A stretch of 64,000 nt of DNA from positions 1,054,001 through 1,118,000 of the forward strand of contig NZ_LT627736.1 in the NCBI RefSeq assembly GCF_900102005.1, given 5' to 3'. The position numbers were made by a program, and so were the translations under genes. The stretch comes from Microbacterium sp. LKL04 (GTDB lineage Bacteria > Actinomycetota > Actinomycetes > Actinomycetales > Microbacteriaceae). Each line of letters opens with the position of its first letter. Positions within the stretch are counted from its first letter, which is position 1. Under the pieces are notes generated by a model, which saw only the letters and a program-made list of their open reading frames with translations, had not been told where the DNA came from and did not search any database. Of the stretch, positions 1-9,406 are shown piece after piece.

Positions 1-630
1 GTGCCCGCTCAACAGGACGTCCGGAACGTCGTACCCGCGCCAGGAGCCCGGCTTCGTATAGGACGGGTACTCGAGGAGTCCGTCTTCGTGCGACTCCTCG
101 ACCAGGCTCTCGGGGTTTCCCACGACTCCCGGGACGAGCCGTCCGACGGCTTCGATCATCGCCATCGCCGCCACTTCGCCGCCGTTGAGCACATAATCGC
201 CCAGGCTGACGAGGCGGACCCGGCCGAGCGTCGCCGCATACGAGAAGACACGTTCGTCGATGCCCTCGTAGCGGCCGCATCCGAAGACGATGTGGCTTTC
301 GGCGCTCCACTCGCGAGCGGTCGCCTGCGTGAACCGCTCCCCCGCCGGAGACGGGAACACGAACAGGGGTCCGGATGCCGGATCCTTCTCGCCGTCGTCC
401 GGTCGAGACGCGAGCTCATCGAGGGCGAGTCCCCACGGTTCGGGCTTCATGACCATGCCGGCACCGCCGCCGTAGGGGGTGTCGTCCACGGTCCGGTGCC
501 GGTCGGTGGCGTGGTCGCGGAGATCGTGCACGCGGATGTCCAGCAGGCCGGCGCCGCGCGCGCGCCCGAGCAGCGAGACTTCGAGGACGTCGAAGAACGC
601 GGGGAAGATCGTGACGACGTCGATGCGCAC
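1..630 (-). CDS. trmD: tRNA (guanine-N1)-methyltransferase TrmD, C-terminus cut by window edge
   Basis: This enzyme methylates G37 of tRNAs next to the anticodon using S-adenosylmethionine, which prevents frameshifting. The visible 210 codons start with the family-typical RIDVVTIFP and contain the substrate-loop motif [12 protein letters not shown] and the SAM-binding trefoil-knot motif [11 protein letters not shown]. The GTG start at 630 lies 1 bp after the rimM stop, so the two are almost certainly cotranscribed. The protein runs off the left edge; families usually have 230-280 residues, so perhaps 20-70 are missing. This is the last visible gene of a minus-strand rpsP-khpA-rimM-trmD operon, and rplS would be expected next, beyond the edge. 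Confidence 0.95.
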   Translation of the reverse strand, partial: MRIDVVTIFPAFFDVLEVSLLGRARGAGLLDIRVHDLRDHATDRHRTVDDTPYGGGAGMVMKPEPWGLALDELASRPDDGEKDPASGPLFVFPSPAGERFTQATAREWSAESHIVFGCGRYEGIDERVFSYAATLGRVRLVSLGDYVLNGGEVAAMAMIEAVGRLVPGVVGNPESLVEESHEDGLLEYPSYTKPGSWRGYDVPDVLLSGH

Positions 631-631
631 G

Positions 632-1237
632 TCAGGACCCGGCGGTACCCTCGTCGCCCGACACTGCGGGCGAATCGTCCTCGGCGGCCAGGTCTTCGAA
701 CAGACCCGCCGGCGGCGTCACGACGAGTCGTCCGGCGGCCATGTCGACCTCGGAGACGATGGCCTTCACGAACGGGACGAGGACCTCGCGGTCCTCCCCT
801 CCGGTGAGCTGGACGCTCAGCAGGTCCTGCGCCGGAAAGTGGTCGACGCGGGCGACGCGCCCCACGACCTCGCCGTCCCGGACGACATCGAGGCCGACGA
901 GTTGGTGGTCGTACCAGGCGTCGTCCTCGACGACCGGGGCGGTCGGATCCTGATCGATCCAGAGGATCGCACGGACGAGCGACTCCGCGCCGTCGCGGTC
1001 CTCGACCCCGTCGAGGAAGACGACCGGGTGGGAGTTCATCCACTTGAACTCGCGCACCGTCACGGTCTTCCCGTGCCAGGGCGAGGACTCCGGGACCTGC
1101 AGTGTGAAGACCGCACCGGGCACGAAACGGCCGTCGGGGTCATCGGTGTACAGCTCGAGCTTGAGGGCGCCCTTGAGCCCGTGTGCCTTGACGAGACGGC
1201 CGACACGCAACTGCGTCCGGGCCGGGTTGACCGACAC
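632..1237 (-). CDS. rimM: 16S rRNA processing protein RimM
   Basis: RimM is a chaperone for 30S subunit assembly that binds ribosomal protein S19 and helps mature the 16S 3' domain. The 201-aa product shows the N-terminal RimM barrel ([21 protein letters not shown] near residues 10-30) followed by a PRC-barrel domain ([15 protein letters not shown] near residues 105-120). The C-terminal tail of about 30 residues is acidic and low complexity, which is common in actinobacterial members. The start is a GTG at 1237, 1 bp after the khpA stop, and the stop is 1 bp before the trmD GTG, so translation is probably coupled through the operon. Confidence 0.95.
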   Translation of the reverse strand: MSVNPARTQLRVGRLVKAHGLKGALKLELYTDDPDGRFVPGAVFTLQVPESSPWHGKTVTVREFKWMNSHPVVFLDGVEDRDGAESLVRAILWIDQDPTAPVVEDDAWYDHQLVGLDVVRDGEVVGRVARVDHFPAQDLLSVQLTGGEDREVLVPFVKAIVSEVDMAAGRLVVTPPAGLFEDLAAEDDSPAVSGDEGTAGS

Positions 1238-1238
1238 G

Positions 1239-1469
1239 TCAGTCGTCCGCCACGTCGACGCGGACGCGCGAGCCGTCTGCCAGGGCGGAGATGAGGGTGC
1301 GCAGGGCTTTCGCCGTGCGTCCGCCGCGCCCGATCACACGACCCCGGTCATCGGGGTGCACACGCACCTCGAGCACCTCGCCGCGAGGCGAGGAGCTGGA
1401 AGCGATGGTGACGTCGTCCGGGTGATCCACGATCCCCTTGACGATGTGTTCGAGCGCGGCGGCCAGCAA
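1239..1469 (-). CDS. khpA: KH-domain RNA-binding protein KhpA
   Basis: This is a 76-aa single-KH-domain protein of the KhpA (YlqC) family. Members bind RNA and, with KhpB, affect cell division and small-RNA activity in Gram-positive bacteria. The RNA-contacting loop is visible as VIGRGGRTAKAL (a GxxG-type motif) near residues 48-59. The best start is a TTG at 1469, because the frame from there gives the standard length and begins 4 bp after the rpsP stop. It sits between rpsP and rimM exactly as in other actinobacteria (Rv2908c in M. tuberculosis), which supports the call. Confidence 0.9.
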   Translation of the reverse strand: MLAAALEHIVKGIVDHPDDVTIASSSSPRGEVLEVRVHPDDRGRVIGRGGRTAKALRTLISALADGSRVRVDVADD

Positions 1470-1473
1470 GGTC

Positions 1474-1884
1474 TTACTCGGACTCAGTCGCGTCGGCGGC
1501 CGCGGCGTCAGCGGCAGGCGCCTCGGCCTTCTTCTCCGCCTTCGGCTTGATGACCGACTTCTTCGACGAGTCGAGCTCGAAGGCGGCCTTCGGCTCGGCG
1601 GTCTTCACGGTCGAGACCGCGTCCTTGTCGCCCTTGAACTTGCCCCAGTCGCCTGTGAGCTTGAGGATGGCGGCGACCTGCTCGGTCGGCTGAGCGCCGA
1701 CGGAGAGCCAGTACTGCGCGCGCTCCGAGTCGACCTCGATGAACGAGGGCTGCTCGGTCGGGTGGTACTTGCCGATCTCCTCGATGACGCGGCCGTCGCG
1801 CTTGGTGCGCGAGTCGGCGACGACGATGCGGTAGTACGGCGCACGGATCTTGCCCATGCGCTTCAGACGGATCTTGACAGCCAC
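1474..1884 (-). CDS. rpsP: 30S ribosomal protein S16
   Basis: S16 is a primary assembly protein of the small ribosomal subunit. The 136-aa product begins [20 protein letters not shown] and keeps the IGKYHP block; the core domain ends near residue 85. The remaining 50 residues form a lysine/alanine-rich tail ending in acidic residues, an extension that is typical of actinobacterial S16 and is probably disordered. I chose the GTG at 1884 because it has an AGGAG box 4-8 nt upstream and gives the canonical N-terminus; longer in-frame starts upstream have no homology. It is the first gene of the minus-strand rpsP-khpA-rimM-trmD operon. Confidence 0.96.
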   Translation of the reverse strand: MAVKIRLKRMGKIRAPYYRIVVADSRTKRDGRVIEEIGKYHPTEQPSFIEVDSERAQYWLSVGAQPTEQVAAILKLTGDWGKFKGDKDAVSTVKTAEPKAAFELDSSKKSVIKPKAEKKAEAPAADAAAADATESE

Positions 1885-2069
1885 AATTCTCCTGAATGGT
1901 GTTGCGAGTGATGATGAACGTCGCCTGGAGCGTGGGGTGCACACCCGGCGGGAGCTCTGCGGTGGACCTCCGAGCCGGATAGAGGGTCGGGCAAGGCGGT
2001 CCAACCGTCCATTCTGCCAGATGGAGAGGGATGCCGCGAACCGCCGCACCGGCGTGCCACACTGAGCCC

Positions 2070-3227
2070 ATGACGGTGACCTTCGCCACATCCGCTCGTT
2101 CGTCCGTCGGAATCGAATGGGAGATCATGCTGGCCGACCGGTCGACCGGCGACCTCGTCCCCGCGGCTCCCGGCATCCTGGATGAGATAGAGGAGCAGAC
2201 CCGCCACGAGCGTCACACCGTCACGGGAGAACTGCTGACCAACACGATCGAAGTGACGAGCGGGGTCGGTGACACCGTCGCCGCCGCCGTCGACGACATC
2301 GGCGACGCCATCGACCTGATCCGCACGGTCACCGACCCGCGGGACATCGAACTCCTGTGCGCCGGCAGCCACCCGTTCGCCCGCTGGTACGACCAGCAGG
2401 TGACGGACAAGACCCGGTACCACAAGCTCATCGAGCGCACGCAGTGGTGGGGGCGCAACATGATGATCTGGGGCATCCACGTCCACGTCGGGGTCGAGGA
2501 CGTGTCGAAGGTGATCCCCATGATCAACGCGCTCTCCGCCTACCTCCCCCATCTGCAGGCGCTCTCCGCATCCAGCCCGTTCTGGGCGGGCGACCGAACC
2601 GGCTACGCGTCGAACCGCGCGCTCGTGTTCCAGCAGCTCCCGACTGCCGGACTCCCCTGGCCGCTCGAGACCTGGGCCGAGTACGAGGCCTACCTCGCCG
2701 ACATGGAGCGGACGGGCGTCATGGCGGACGCCACCGAGGTGCGGTGGGACATCCGTCCCGCGCCGCGATGGGGGACGATCGAGATCCGCGCGTGCGACGG
2801 GATGTCCACGCTTCCCGAGCTCGCCGCCGTCGCCGCGCTCGTCCAGGTGCTGGCGGAGCACTTCTCCCGGATGATCGACGAGGGGAGACCGTTGCCGACG
2901 ATCCAGCCCTGGTTCGTCCGCGAGAACAAATGGCGCGCAGCCCGCTACGGCCTCGACGCCGACATCATCGTCGACCGCGAGGGGCGTCAGCGACCCGTCG
3001 CCGAACACCTCCGCGAGCTCGTGGAGTCCCTCTCCCCCGTCGCATCCGAGCTCCACTGCGCGAAGGAGTTCGCCGGCATCGCCCAGATCCTGGATCAGGG
3101 CGCGAGCTACCAGCGTCAGATCCGAGTGGCGGATGCCGCCGACGGAGACCTCCGCGAAGTCGTGCACCACCTCATCCGGGAGTTCCGGGGCGGCCCGAGC
3201 CTCCGCGAGGTCGTCTCGGTCGGCTGA
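2070..3227 (+). CDS. carboxylate-amine ligase, glutamate-cysteine ligase type 2 (YbdK) family
   Basis: A 385-aa member of the GCS2/YbdK family, ATP-dependent enzymes that join an amine to a glutamate carboxylate. Visible family features are GIEWEIML at residues 14-21 (Glu ligand region), [10 protein letters not shown] near 133 and [10 protein letters not shown] near 235, with metal and ATP ligands embedded in the Glu/His motifs. The substrate cannot be fixed from sequence: YbdK of E. coli has weak gamma-glutamylcysteine ligase activity, and actinobacteria such as this use mycothiol rather than glutathione. The start at 2070 gives the normal N-terminus. The gene is divergent from rpsP and convergent with ffh (6 bp apart), so it is a stand-alone insertion in the ribosomal block. 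Confidence 0.85.
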   Translation: MTVTFATSARSSVGIEWEIMLADRSTGDLVPAAPGILDEIEEQTRHERHTVTGELLTNTIEVTSGVGDTVAAAVDDIGDAIDLIRTVTDPRDIELLCAGSHPFARWYDQQVTDKTRYHKLIERTQWWGRNMMIWGIHVHVGVEDVSKVIPMINALSAYLPHLQALSASSPFWAGDRTGYASNRALVFQQLPTAGLPWPLETWAEYEAYLADMERTGVMADATEVRWDIRPAPRWGTIEIRACDGMSTLPELAAVAALVQVLAEHFSRMIDEGRPLPTIQPWFVRENKWRAARYGLDADIIVDREGRQRPVAEHLRELVESLSPVASELHCAKEFAGIAQILDQGASYQRQIRVADAADGDLREVVHHLIREFRGGPSLREVVSVG

Positions 3228-3233
3228 GAGCGG

Positions 3234-4784
3234 TCAGTTCTTCCCGAAGAGCTTCTGGATCTCGGCGAGGTCCGCCTCGGTCGGCTCCGTCGGCGCGCCG
3301 AGGCCGAAGCCCGACCCGGACGCCGCCGTCGTCGCTGCCGAGAGGCCGGCGTTCTCGGCCGCCCGCTTCGCGGGATTGCCCGACCGCGAGCCTCCGCTGC
3401 TCTTCTGCTTCTTCCCACGCTTGCTGGACGCGCCCGGCTTTCCGCCGACGGCGCCCATACCCGGCATGGAGGGGACGCCACCGCGGGCGACCGTCTTCAT
3501 CATCTTCGCGGCCTGATCGAAGCGCTGCACGAGCTGGTTGACGTCGGTGACGGTCATGCCCGACCCCCGCGCGATGCGGAGGCGGCGCGAGCCGTTCAAG
3601 ACCTTCGGGTTGCGACGCTCGATCGGCGTCATCGAGCGGATGATGGCCTCGGTGCGATCGATCTCGCGCTCGTCGAAGTTCTCGATCTGCTGCTTCATCT
3701 GCCCCATGCCCGGCAGCATGCCGAGCATCTTCTTCATCGAGCCCATCTTGCGGACCTGCTGAAGCTGCTCGAGGAAGTCCTCGAGCGTGAACTGCTCCGT
3801 CGCGAGCTTCTCCGCGACGCGCTGCGCCTCTTCCTCGTCGAACGCCTGCTGAGCCTGCTCGATGAGGGTGAGGATGTCACCGAGGTCGAGGATGCGGCTC
3901 GCCATGCGGTCGGGGTGGAAGGGCTCGAGGTCGTCGAGGCCTTCACCTGTCGAGGCGAAGATGATCGGGCGCCCGGTGACCGACGCGACGGAGAGTGCGG
4001 CGCCACCTCGGGCGTCGCCGTCGAGCTTGGACAGCACGACGCCCGTGAAGTCGACGCCGTCCTGGAATGCCTTGGCCGTGTTGACGGCATCCTGACCGAT
4101 CATCGCGTCGATGACGAACAGGACCTCGTCGGGCGCCGTGGCAGTGCGGATGTCGGCTGCCTGCTTCATGAGCTCAGCGTCCACACCGAGACGGCCGGCG
4201 GTGTCGATGATCACGGTGTCGAACTGCTGGCGACGAGCATGCTCGACTCCGTCGCGGGCGACCTTCACGGGGTCACCGACGCCGTTGCCCGGCTCGGGGG
4301 CGTAGATGGCGGCACCGGCGCGCTCCGCGACGACGGTGAGCTGGTTCACGGCGTTCGGGCGCTGCAGGTCGCACGCGACGAGCAGAGGCGTGTGCCCGTC
4401 CTTCTCGAGCTGCTTGGCGAGCTTGCCGGCGAAGGTCGTCTTACCGGAACCCTGCAGCCCCGCGAGCATGATGACGGTGGGCGGCTGCTTGGCGAACTGC
4501 AGGCGACGCTGCTCGCCGCCGAGGATCGCGACGAGCTCCTCGTTGACGATCTGGACGACCTGCTGAGCGGGGTTCAGTGCGCGGCTGACCTCGTCGCCGA
4601 GCGCGCGGTCGCGCACCTTGCCGGTGAACTCCTTGACGACCTGGAGCGCGACGTCCGCGTCGAGCAGGGCGCGACGGATCTCACGCACGGTGCCGTCGAC
4701 GTCGGCGGGCGACAGCTTTCCCTTCGTGCGGAGGTTGCGGAAGGTCTCGGTGAGACGATCGGAGAGCGTGCCGAAGGTAGCCAT
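3234..4784 (-). CDS. ffh: signal recognition particle protein Ffh (SRP54)
   Basis: Ffh is the SRP GTPase that binds signal sequences of membrane proteins and delivers ribosomes to FtsY. The 516-aa product has an N-terminal four-helix N domain, a G domain with P-loop GLQGSGKTT at residues 109-117 and DTAGR at 194-198, and a methionine-rich M domain (MGSMKKMLGMLPGMGQMK) that holds the signal peptide and 4.5S RNA. The C-terminal 60 residues are a Gly/Ser/Lys-rich linker and tail, longer than in E. coli but common in actinobacteria. The partner receptor gene ftsY lies 3.3 kb away. The stop of the upstream TetR gene is 12 bp before the start. Confidence 0.97.
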   Translation of the reverse strand: MATFGTLSDRLTETFRNLRTKGKLSPADVDGTVREIRRALLDADVALQVVKEFTGKVRDRALGDEVSRALNPAQQVVQIVNEELVAILGGEQRRLQFAKQPPTVIMLAGLQGSGKTTFAGKLAKQLEKDGHTPLLVACDLQRPNAVNQLTVVAERAGAAIYAPEPGNGVGDPVKVARDGVEHARRQQFDTVIIDTAGRLGVDAELMKQAADIRTATAPDEVLFVIDAMIGQDAVNTAKAFQDGVDFTGVVLSKLDGDARGGAALSVASVTGRPIIFASTGEGLDDLEPFHPDRMASRILDLGDILTLIEQAQQAFDEEEAQRVAEKLATEQFTLEDFLEQLQQVRKMGSMKKMLGMLPGMGQMKQQIENFDEREIDRTEAIIRSMTPIERRNPKVLNGSRRLRIARGSGMTVTDVNQLVQRFDQAAKMMKTVARGGVPSMPGMGAVGGKPGASSKRGKKQKSSGGSRSGNPAKRAAENAGLSAATTAASGSGFGLGAPTEPTEADLAEIQKLFGKN

Positions 4785-4796
4785 GATGGCTCGAGT

Positions 4797-5378
4797 TTAG
4801 TCGAGCGGGAGCGCCCGCCCGGCGCCTCGGGCAGGCAACGTGATCGCGGCTACCCCGAGGGCACCCTCGAGCTCGTCGGAGAGCGAGGCCCGGCCGGCAC
4901 CGGCGCGTGCCCAGCGCTCGATGGCGATCATCACGGCCCCGGCGTGGGCAGCGCCGCAGACCGCGGCAGCCACCTGCTCCGCACCGTGCGCGACGAGGGA
5001 TGCCGAGACCACCGTGGCGATCCGCGCACTGCGGACCGCCGCGCCCCGTTCCAATTCATCCGTCAGGCCCATGGCGTGAGCATTGACCAGGGCGAGGGCG
5101 AGGCTGTCGGGCTGGAGATCGCGACACATGGACATCAGAGCCGCCGCCGGATCCTCCACCGGTGCGCCTGCCCGCAGCGTCTCGATCCGACCGTCGAGCG
5201 AGGACCAGAGGATGGCCTCCTTCGACTCGAAGTAGTTGAAGAAACTCGACCTGCTGACCCCCGCGCGCGCCGAGATGTCCGTGATCGATGTCGCGTCGAA
5301 ACCGCGCTCGAGGAAGAGTTCGCAGGCCGCCTCCGACAACACCTCGCGAGACGACGCGCGGGGCCGACCGGTCGTCAT
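4797..5378 (-). CDS. TetR/AcrR-family transcriptional regulator
   Basis: A 193-aa dimeric repressor-type regulator. The N-terminal helix-turn-helix is clear: [23 protein letters not shown] followed by [20 protein letters not shown] (residues about 9-58). The ligand-binding C-terminal half is alanine-rich and gives no substrate clue. It is transcribed divergently from lipB with 58 bp between the starts, and an inverted repeat in that gap is a candidate operator, so it may control itself and lipBA. It also lies directly upstream of ffh on the same strand and may share its transcript. Confidence 0.85.
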   Translation of the reverse strand: MTTGRPRASSREVLSEAACELFLERGFDATSITDISARAGVSRSSFFNYFESKEAILWSSLDGRIETLRAGAPVEDPAAALMSMCRDLQPDSLALALVNAHAMGLTDELERGAAVRSARIATVVSASLVAHGAEQVAAAVCGAAHAGAVMIAIERWARAGAGRASLSDELEGALGVAAITLPARGAGRALPLD

Positions 5379-5401
5379 GACGCCAGCCTATCGGGGGCGT
5401 A

Positions 5402-5422
5402 TTGTTGCACGCAGTCCAACAA
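5402..5422. promoter_or_regulatory. candidate TetR operator between divergent TetR gene and lipB
   Basis: TTGTTG at 5402-5407 is repeated inverted as CAACAA at 5417-5422, with a 9-bp spacer. It lies in the 58-bp gap between the TetR start (5378) and the lipB start (5437), where an autoregulatory operator is expected. The repeat is read directly from the sequence; its use as an operator is inference. Confidence 0.45.
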
Positions 5423-5436
5423 CGCGAGAGGCCCTC

Positions 5437-6078
5437 ATGATCGAGATCCGCACCGTCGGCATGGCGCCCGACCTCGTCCCCTACCGTGACGGCTGGGCGC
5501 TCCAGCGCGGGCTCCACGCCGACATCGTGAACGGGAGCCGCGGCGACACGCTTCTCCTTCTGGAGCACGAGGCCGTCTACACGGCCGGAGCACGCACGGC
5601 GCCGGACGAGCGCCCGGTCGACGGTACGCCTGTCATCGATGTCGACCGCGGGGGGAAGATCACCTGGCACGGTCCGGGCCAGCTCGTCGGCTACCCCCTC
5701 GTCCGCCTTCCGGATCCGGTCGATGTCGTGGCGCACGTCCGCCGACTCGAGGACGTTCTCATCCGCGTCGCACGATCGCTCGGTGTCGACGGAAAACGCG
5801 TCGACGGGCGAAGCGGGGTCTGGGTCGATCGCGCCGGCGCGACGGCGAAGGTCGCCGCCATCGGCGTGCGAGTGCAGGGCGGGGTCACGATGCACGGGTT
5901 CGCGCTGAACTGCGACAACTCCCTCGAACCGTTCTCTCGAATCATCCCGTGCGGGATCGCCGACGCCGGCGTCACGACGCTGTCGTCGCTCCTCGGCCGC
6001 GACGTCTCGCCCCGCGAGGTCCTTCCCACGGTGGCATCCGCTTTCGCAGCGGAGTTCGGCGCGGAGGTGGCGGCATGA
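5437..6078 (+). CDS. lipB: lipoyl(octanoyl) transferase LipB
   Basis: LipB moves octanoate from octanoyl-acyl carrier protein to lipoyl domains of 2-oxoacid dehydrogenases and the glycine cleavage H protein. The 213-aa protein has the family signature [18 protein letters not shown] around residues 70-87 and the catalytic Cys in [15 protein letters not shown], with the substrate Lys in the AKVAAIGVR segment. I chose the ATG at 5437 because it gives the normal N-terminus. The stop overlaps the lipA start by 4 bp (ATGA), so translation is coupled. Confidence 0.95.
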   Translation: MIEIRTVGMAPDLVPYRDGWALQRGLHADIVNGSRGDTLLLLEHEAVYTAGARTAPDERPVDGTPVIDVDRGGKITWHGPGQLVGYPLVRLPDPVDVVAHVRRLEDVLIRVARSLGVDGKRVDGRSGVWVDRAGATAKVAAIGVRVQGGVTMHGFALNCDNSLEPFSRIIPCGIADAGVTTLSSLLGRDVSPREVLPTVASAFAAEFGAEVAA

Positions 6079-7070
6079 GCGCGGCCGGGCCCGACGGCCG
6101 GCGGATGCTCCGCCTCGAAGTGCGCAACGCGCAGACGCCCATCGAGCGCAAGCCCGAGTGGATCCGCACGAAGGCGCGGATGGGACCCGAGTACCAGGAG
6201 CTCCAGGCCCTCGTGAAGGACGAGGGACTCCACACGGTCTGCCAGGAAGCGGGGTGCCCCAACATCTTCGAGTGTTGGGAGGACCGGGAGGCGACGTTCC
6301 TCATCGGCGGTTCGCAGTGCACGCGCCGATGCGACTTCTGTCAGATCGACACCGGAAGACCCGCCGACTACGACACGGATGAGCCCCGCCGCGTCGCGGA
6401 GAGCGTCATGCGCATGCGCCTGCGGTACGCAACCGTCACGTGCGTGGCCCGCGACGATCTGCCCGACGGCGGTGCGTGGCTCAACGCCGAGACCGTGCGC
6501 CAGATCCACGCGACGAATGCGGGAACGGGGGTGGAGCTGCTCGCCACGGACTTCAACGGCGACCCCGAACTCCTCGACGTCGTCTTCGCTTCGCGACCCG
6601 AAGTCTTCGCCCACAACGTCGAGACCGTTCCCCGGATCTTCAAGCGCATCCGCCCCGCCTTCCGGTACGAACGATCCTTGGGTGTCCTTACGCGGGCGCG
6701 GGATGCCGGATTGATCACGAAATCCAACCTCATCCTGGGCATGGGCGAGGAACGTCACGAGGTCGAGGAGGCGCTGCGCGATCTCCACGCGGCGGGGACC
6801 GACATCATCACGCTGACGCAGTACCTGCGTCCGTCGCCCCGACACCTGCCGGTAGCGAGGTGGGTGACGCCCCAGGAGTTCGTCGAACTCCGAGAGCTCG
6901 CCGAATCGATCGGCTTCCTCGGCGTGCTCGCAGGACCGCTCGTCCGTTCGTCGTACCGCGCAGGTCGGTTGTGGGCGCGATCGATGAAGTCCAAGGGCCG
7001 CGACATCCCGATCGAATTGGCGCACCTGGCGGAAGAGGCCGCTGCCGAGGGTTTCGCGCAGGCCGTCTGA
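6075..7070 (+). CDS. lipA: lipoyl synthase LipA (radical SAM)
   Basis: LipA inserts two sulfur atoms into protein-bound octanoyl groups to make lipoate. The 331-aa protein carries both iron-sulfur binding sets: the N-terminal auxiliary cluster cysteines in [13 protein letters not shown] and the radical-SAM CxxxCxxC as CTRRCDFC. The C-terminal SSYRAG segment supplies the conserved Ser ligand (VRSSYRAG). The ATG at 6075 overlaps the lipB stop. With lipB it forms a complete endogenous lipoylation pathway. Confidence 0.97.
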   Translation: MSAAGPDGRRMLRLEVRNAQTPIERKPEWIRTKARMGPEYQELQALVKDEGLHTVCQEAGCPNIFECWEDREATFLIGGSQCTRRCDFCQIDTGRPADYDTDEPRRVAESVMRMRLRYATVTCVARDDLPDGGAWLNAETVRQIHATNAGTGVELLATDFNGDPELLDVVFASRPEVFAHNVETVPRIFKRIRPAFRYERSLGVLTRARDAGLITKSNLILGMGEERHEVEEALRDLHAAGTDIITLTQYLRPSPRHLPVARWVTPQEFVELRELAESIGFLGVLAGPLVRSSYRAGRLWARSMKSKGRDIPIELAHLAEEAAAEGFAQAV

Positions 7071-7150
7071 TTCCTCCACAGGCGCCGGGCGGCGGCATCC
7101 GTCCACCGGGACCGCCGTTTCCGCAGGCGCGGAGTGCTCCCGCTCGTACT

Positions 7151-7181
7151 TTCGTGGTGCCGGACCGACCGGCACCACGAA
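7151..7181. terminator. 13-bp perfect stem-loop after lipA and before the 109-aa secreted protein gene
   Basis: A perfect inverted repeat: TTCGTGGTGCCGG at 7151-7163 pairs with 7169-7181, leaving a 5-nt loop (ACCGA). It lies 80 bp after lipA and ends 13 nt before the ATG at 7195. There is no T-run, so it may be a weak terminator for lipBA or a structure in the leader of the next gene. Confidence 0.5.
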
Positions 7182-7194
7182 CGGAAGAGCCCTC

Positions 7195-7524
7195 ATGCGC
7201 ACTCCTCTCGCCCTCACCGCCCTGCTCGGAGCCGCGATCGCGGTCGCCGCGGCGCTCCCCCAGACCCACGGGGCGCAGCCCCCGGCCGAGCCGGCTGCCG
7301 ACACCGTGGTCTCCGTCACGGGTGACGACGCGAACGGATTCGAGATCACCTACTACGACGGATCGGGAGAGTATCCCCCCACGGACTCCGAGGCCATGGC
7401 GGAGTGCGCCGAGTACGAGACGCGGATCGAGCGGGTCAGATGCCGAGCCGAGGTGCGGACCTGGTACCGAGACCTGGCTACGTTGCGCGATGCCCTCGAC
7501 TGGGCGCACGCGTCACGCGGTTGA
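7195..7524 (+). CDS. small secreted protein of unknown function
   Basis: A 109-aa protein that I do not recognise. The first 27 residues look like a Sec signal peptide: MRTPLALTALLGAAIAVAAALP with probable cleavage after THGA. The mature part is acidic and has two cysteines (AMAECAEYET and RVRCRAEVRTW), spaced so that they could form a disulfide outside the cell. A GGAAGAG ribosome-binding site precedes the ATG at 7195. It converges with the DUF2004 gene, with 3 bp between the stops. Function unknown; a lineage-restricted exported protein is the most that can be said. Confidence 0.6.
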   Translation: MRTPLALTALLGAAIAVAAALPQTHGAQPPAEPAADTVVSVTGDDANGFEITYYDGSGEYPPTDSEAMAECAEYETRIERVRCRAEVRTWYRDLATLRDALDWAHASRG

Positions 7525-7527
7525 TAT

Positions 7528-8028
7528 TCAGTCGGCGCTGGTCACGGACTGCACGGCTCCCGCGACATCGAGGTTGACCAGGAGGACGTCGTCGGTCGAG
7601 TCGGGATCGAGCGCGTACTCGAGGACCGCGAAGGGGTCCTTGCCGCTGTGCTCGTCGGCGAGGATCGTCATGCTCATCAGTTGGAGGGAACGGATCACGT
7701 CCATGTGTGTGTCGCCCGAGACGTCGACGAGGAGGTCCTCGATGTCCTCCCCCAGCATCTCCTGCTGCTGCAGGATGAACTCGGTCACTTCGCTGGTGCG
7801 GTCGTCGAGCTCCGACACCATCGCGTTCCGCGCGCGGAGGTCGATGGTCTCCAGCGCGGCGATCATCGCAGCAGCGACGTCGAGCGCTTCGATCGACACG
7901 TCGTCCTGATCGGGCGCGGTGAGATCGACGGTCACCCGCTGATCACCGAAGTCGACGACTTCCGACCAGAAGATCGACCCGTCGGGTCCGGACTCCAGAA
8001 GTCCGAAGTAGTCGTGCTCGATCGCCAT
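7528..8028 (-). CDS. DUF2004 family protein
   Basis: A 166-aa soluble acidic protein resembling the DUF2004 family, with the N-terminal pattern HDYFGLLESGPDGSIFWSEVV and an alternating hydrophobic core after it. No catalytic motif, signal peptide or membrane segment is visible. Members of the family are of unknown function. The gene lies just downstream of ftsY on the same strand (44 bp) and may be the last gene of a smc-ftsY transcript. Confidence is higher for the gene being real than for the family assignment. Confidence 0.65.
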   Translation of the reverse strand: MAIEHDYFGLLESGPDGSIFWSEVVDFGDQRVTVDLTAPDQDDVSIEALDVAAAMIAALETIDLRARNAMVSELDDRTSEVTEFILQQQEMLGEDIEDLLVDVSGDTHMDVIRSLQLMSMTILADEHSGKDPFAVLEYALDPDSTDDVLLVNLDVAGAVQSVTSAD

Positions 8029-8072
8029 GCCTCAATGAAACCAGCCTTGACGGCCCTGCGCGACCGCTCGGG

Positions 8073-8945
8073 TCAATCCACCAGGGCCGAAGCGAACACG
8101 TGCGGCGTGAAACCGGTCAGATCTCCGATGCCCTCGCCCTGTCCGAGGAGCTTCACGGGGATGCCGGTGCGTTCCTGCACGGCGAGGACGAAGCCTCCGC
8201 GAGCCGAGCCATCGAGTTTCGTCAGGACGAGACCGGTCACACCGGCGTGCTCGAGGAATGCTTCGGCCTGCATGACCCCGTTCTGACCCGTCGTGGCGTC
8301 GAGGACGAGGAGCACCTCACTGATGGGGGCTTGCTTTTCGATCACGCGGCGGATCTTCGTGAGCTCGTCCATGAGCCCGGCTTTCGTGTGAAGACGACCC
8401 GCAGTGTCGACGAGGACGATCTCGGTGCCGGTGCGGATGGCGTGGTCGATCGTCTGGAAGGCGACGGATGCCGGGTCCTGACCCTCCTGCTGAGGACGCA
8501 CGATGGCCGCACCCCCGCGCTCGGCCCACGTTGCGAGCTGATCGACCGCGGCCGCGCGGAAGGTGTCGGCAGCCCCCACGACGACGCTCCGTCCGAATCG
8601 GCGCAGGTAGGCGGCGAACTTCCCGATCGTCGTCGTCTTGCCCACGCCGTTGACCCCGACCACGAGGACGACCGCGGGGCGTTCGCTGAGGCGGAGGGTG
8701 GTGTCGAACTTGGCGAAGTGCTCCTCGAGCGTTTCCCGCAGCATGCGCTGGAGGTCCTTCGGATCGGTCGTTCGGAACCGTTCCACCTTTTCGCGGAGCT
8801 CGTCGACGATGCGTTCGGTGATGTCCGGACCGAAATCCGCCGTCAGGAGTGCTGTCTCGAGGTCATCCCATGTCGTCTCATCGATCGTCGGTTTGACGAA
8901 CAGGCCACGCAGCGCGCGACCGAGGGACCAAGAGCTCTCCGCCAT
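8073..8945 (-). CDS. ftsY: signal recognition particle receptor FtsY
   Basis: FtsY is the membrane-side GTPase receptor for SRP-ribosome complexes. The 290-aa protein has an N domain (residues 1-85) and a G domain with P-loop GVNGVGKTTT at 97-106, DTFRAAA at 127-133 and DTAGR at 180-184. It lacks the acidic A domain seen in E. coli, so membrane binding should depend on the N-terminal amphipathic helix (SWSLGRALRGLF). The start at 8945 gives that helix. It lies downstream of smc on the same strand, the usual actinobacterial order. Confidence 0.96.
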   Translation of the reverse strand: MAESSWSLGRALRGLFVKPTIDETTWDDLETALLTADFGPDITERIVDELREKVERFRTTDPKDLQRMLRETLEEHFAKFDTTLRLSERPAVVLVVGVNGVGKTTTIGKFAAYLRRFGRSVVVGAADTFRAAAVDQLATWAERGGAAIVRPQQEGQDPASVAFQTIDHAIRTGTEIVLVDTAGRLHTKAGLMDELTKIRRVIEKQAPISEVLLVLDATTGQNGVMQAEAFLEHAGVTGLVLTKLDGSARGGFVLAVQERTGIPVKLLGQGEGIGDLTGFTPHVFASALVD

Positions 8946-8967
8946 GCCTCCAGGCTAGTTGACCCGA

Positions 8968-9315
8968 TCAGCCCTTCTCGCAGGCGATGCCGTCCCTGTC
9001 GCGGTCCATCCTGCTGTTGGCGTTGTACAGGGCCGTCGAGAACGTGGGCTTGACCTTGAACGCCTTGTTCTTGCCGTTGACCTTGTTGAACTTCACGCCG
9101 GCTTTGGCCACCCCGCCCTTGTGGGCCTTGTTGAGCGCCGAGCAGTTCGCGAACTTCTTCACGACGGGTTTCGCCGCCGGAGCCACACGGGTCGCAGTGA
9201 CGGATGCCGTCGGCACGGGTGCCGCGGACGCCACCGACGGCGCGCCCACCAGAGCACCCGCCACGATCACAGCAACCATCGCCCGCCGCGCACGCGCGCG
9301 CACAGATTCGTTCAT
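8968..9315 (-). CDS. secreted excalibur calcium-binding domain protein
   Basis: A 115-aa exported protein. Residues 1-32 form a signal peptide (RRAMVAVIVAGALVGAPSVASAA). The C-terminal domain has the excalibur calcium-binding signature DRDRDGIACE, an EF-hand-like DxDxDGxxCE loop, with a partner Cys in FANCSALN that probably forms a disulfide. Such domains occur in cell-wall-associated proteins and secreted nucleases; no nuclease domain is attached here. I used the ATG at 9315 because it starts directly at the signal peptide; an in-frame start near 9456 would add an unlikely Cys-rich leader. It sits between smc and ftsY on the same strand, an insertion into a conserved pair. Confidence 0.8.
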   Translation of the reverse strand: MNESVRARARRAMVAVIVAGALVGAPSVASAAPVPTASVTATRVAPAAKPVVKKFANCSALNKAHKGGVAKAGVKFNKVNGKNKAFKVKPTFSTALYNANSRMDRDRDGIACEKG

Positions 9316-9406
9316 TCCCGACCCCAGTCTTTCCCGAGGGACACCCCGTTCCCGTGCACACAGTACACAGACCGAGGACGCGGCCCCGGTGCAGAGCCCA
9401 TGGCTC

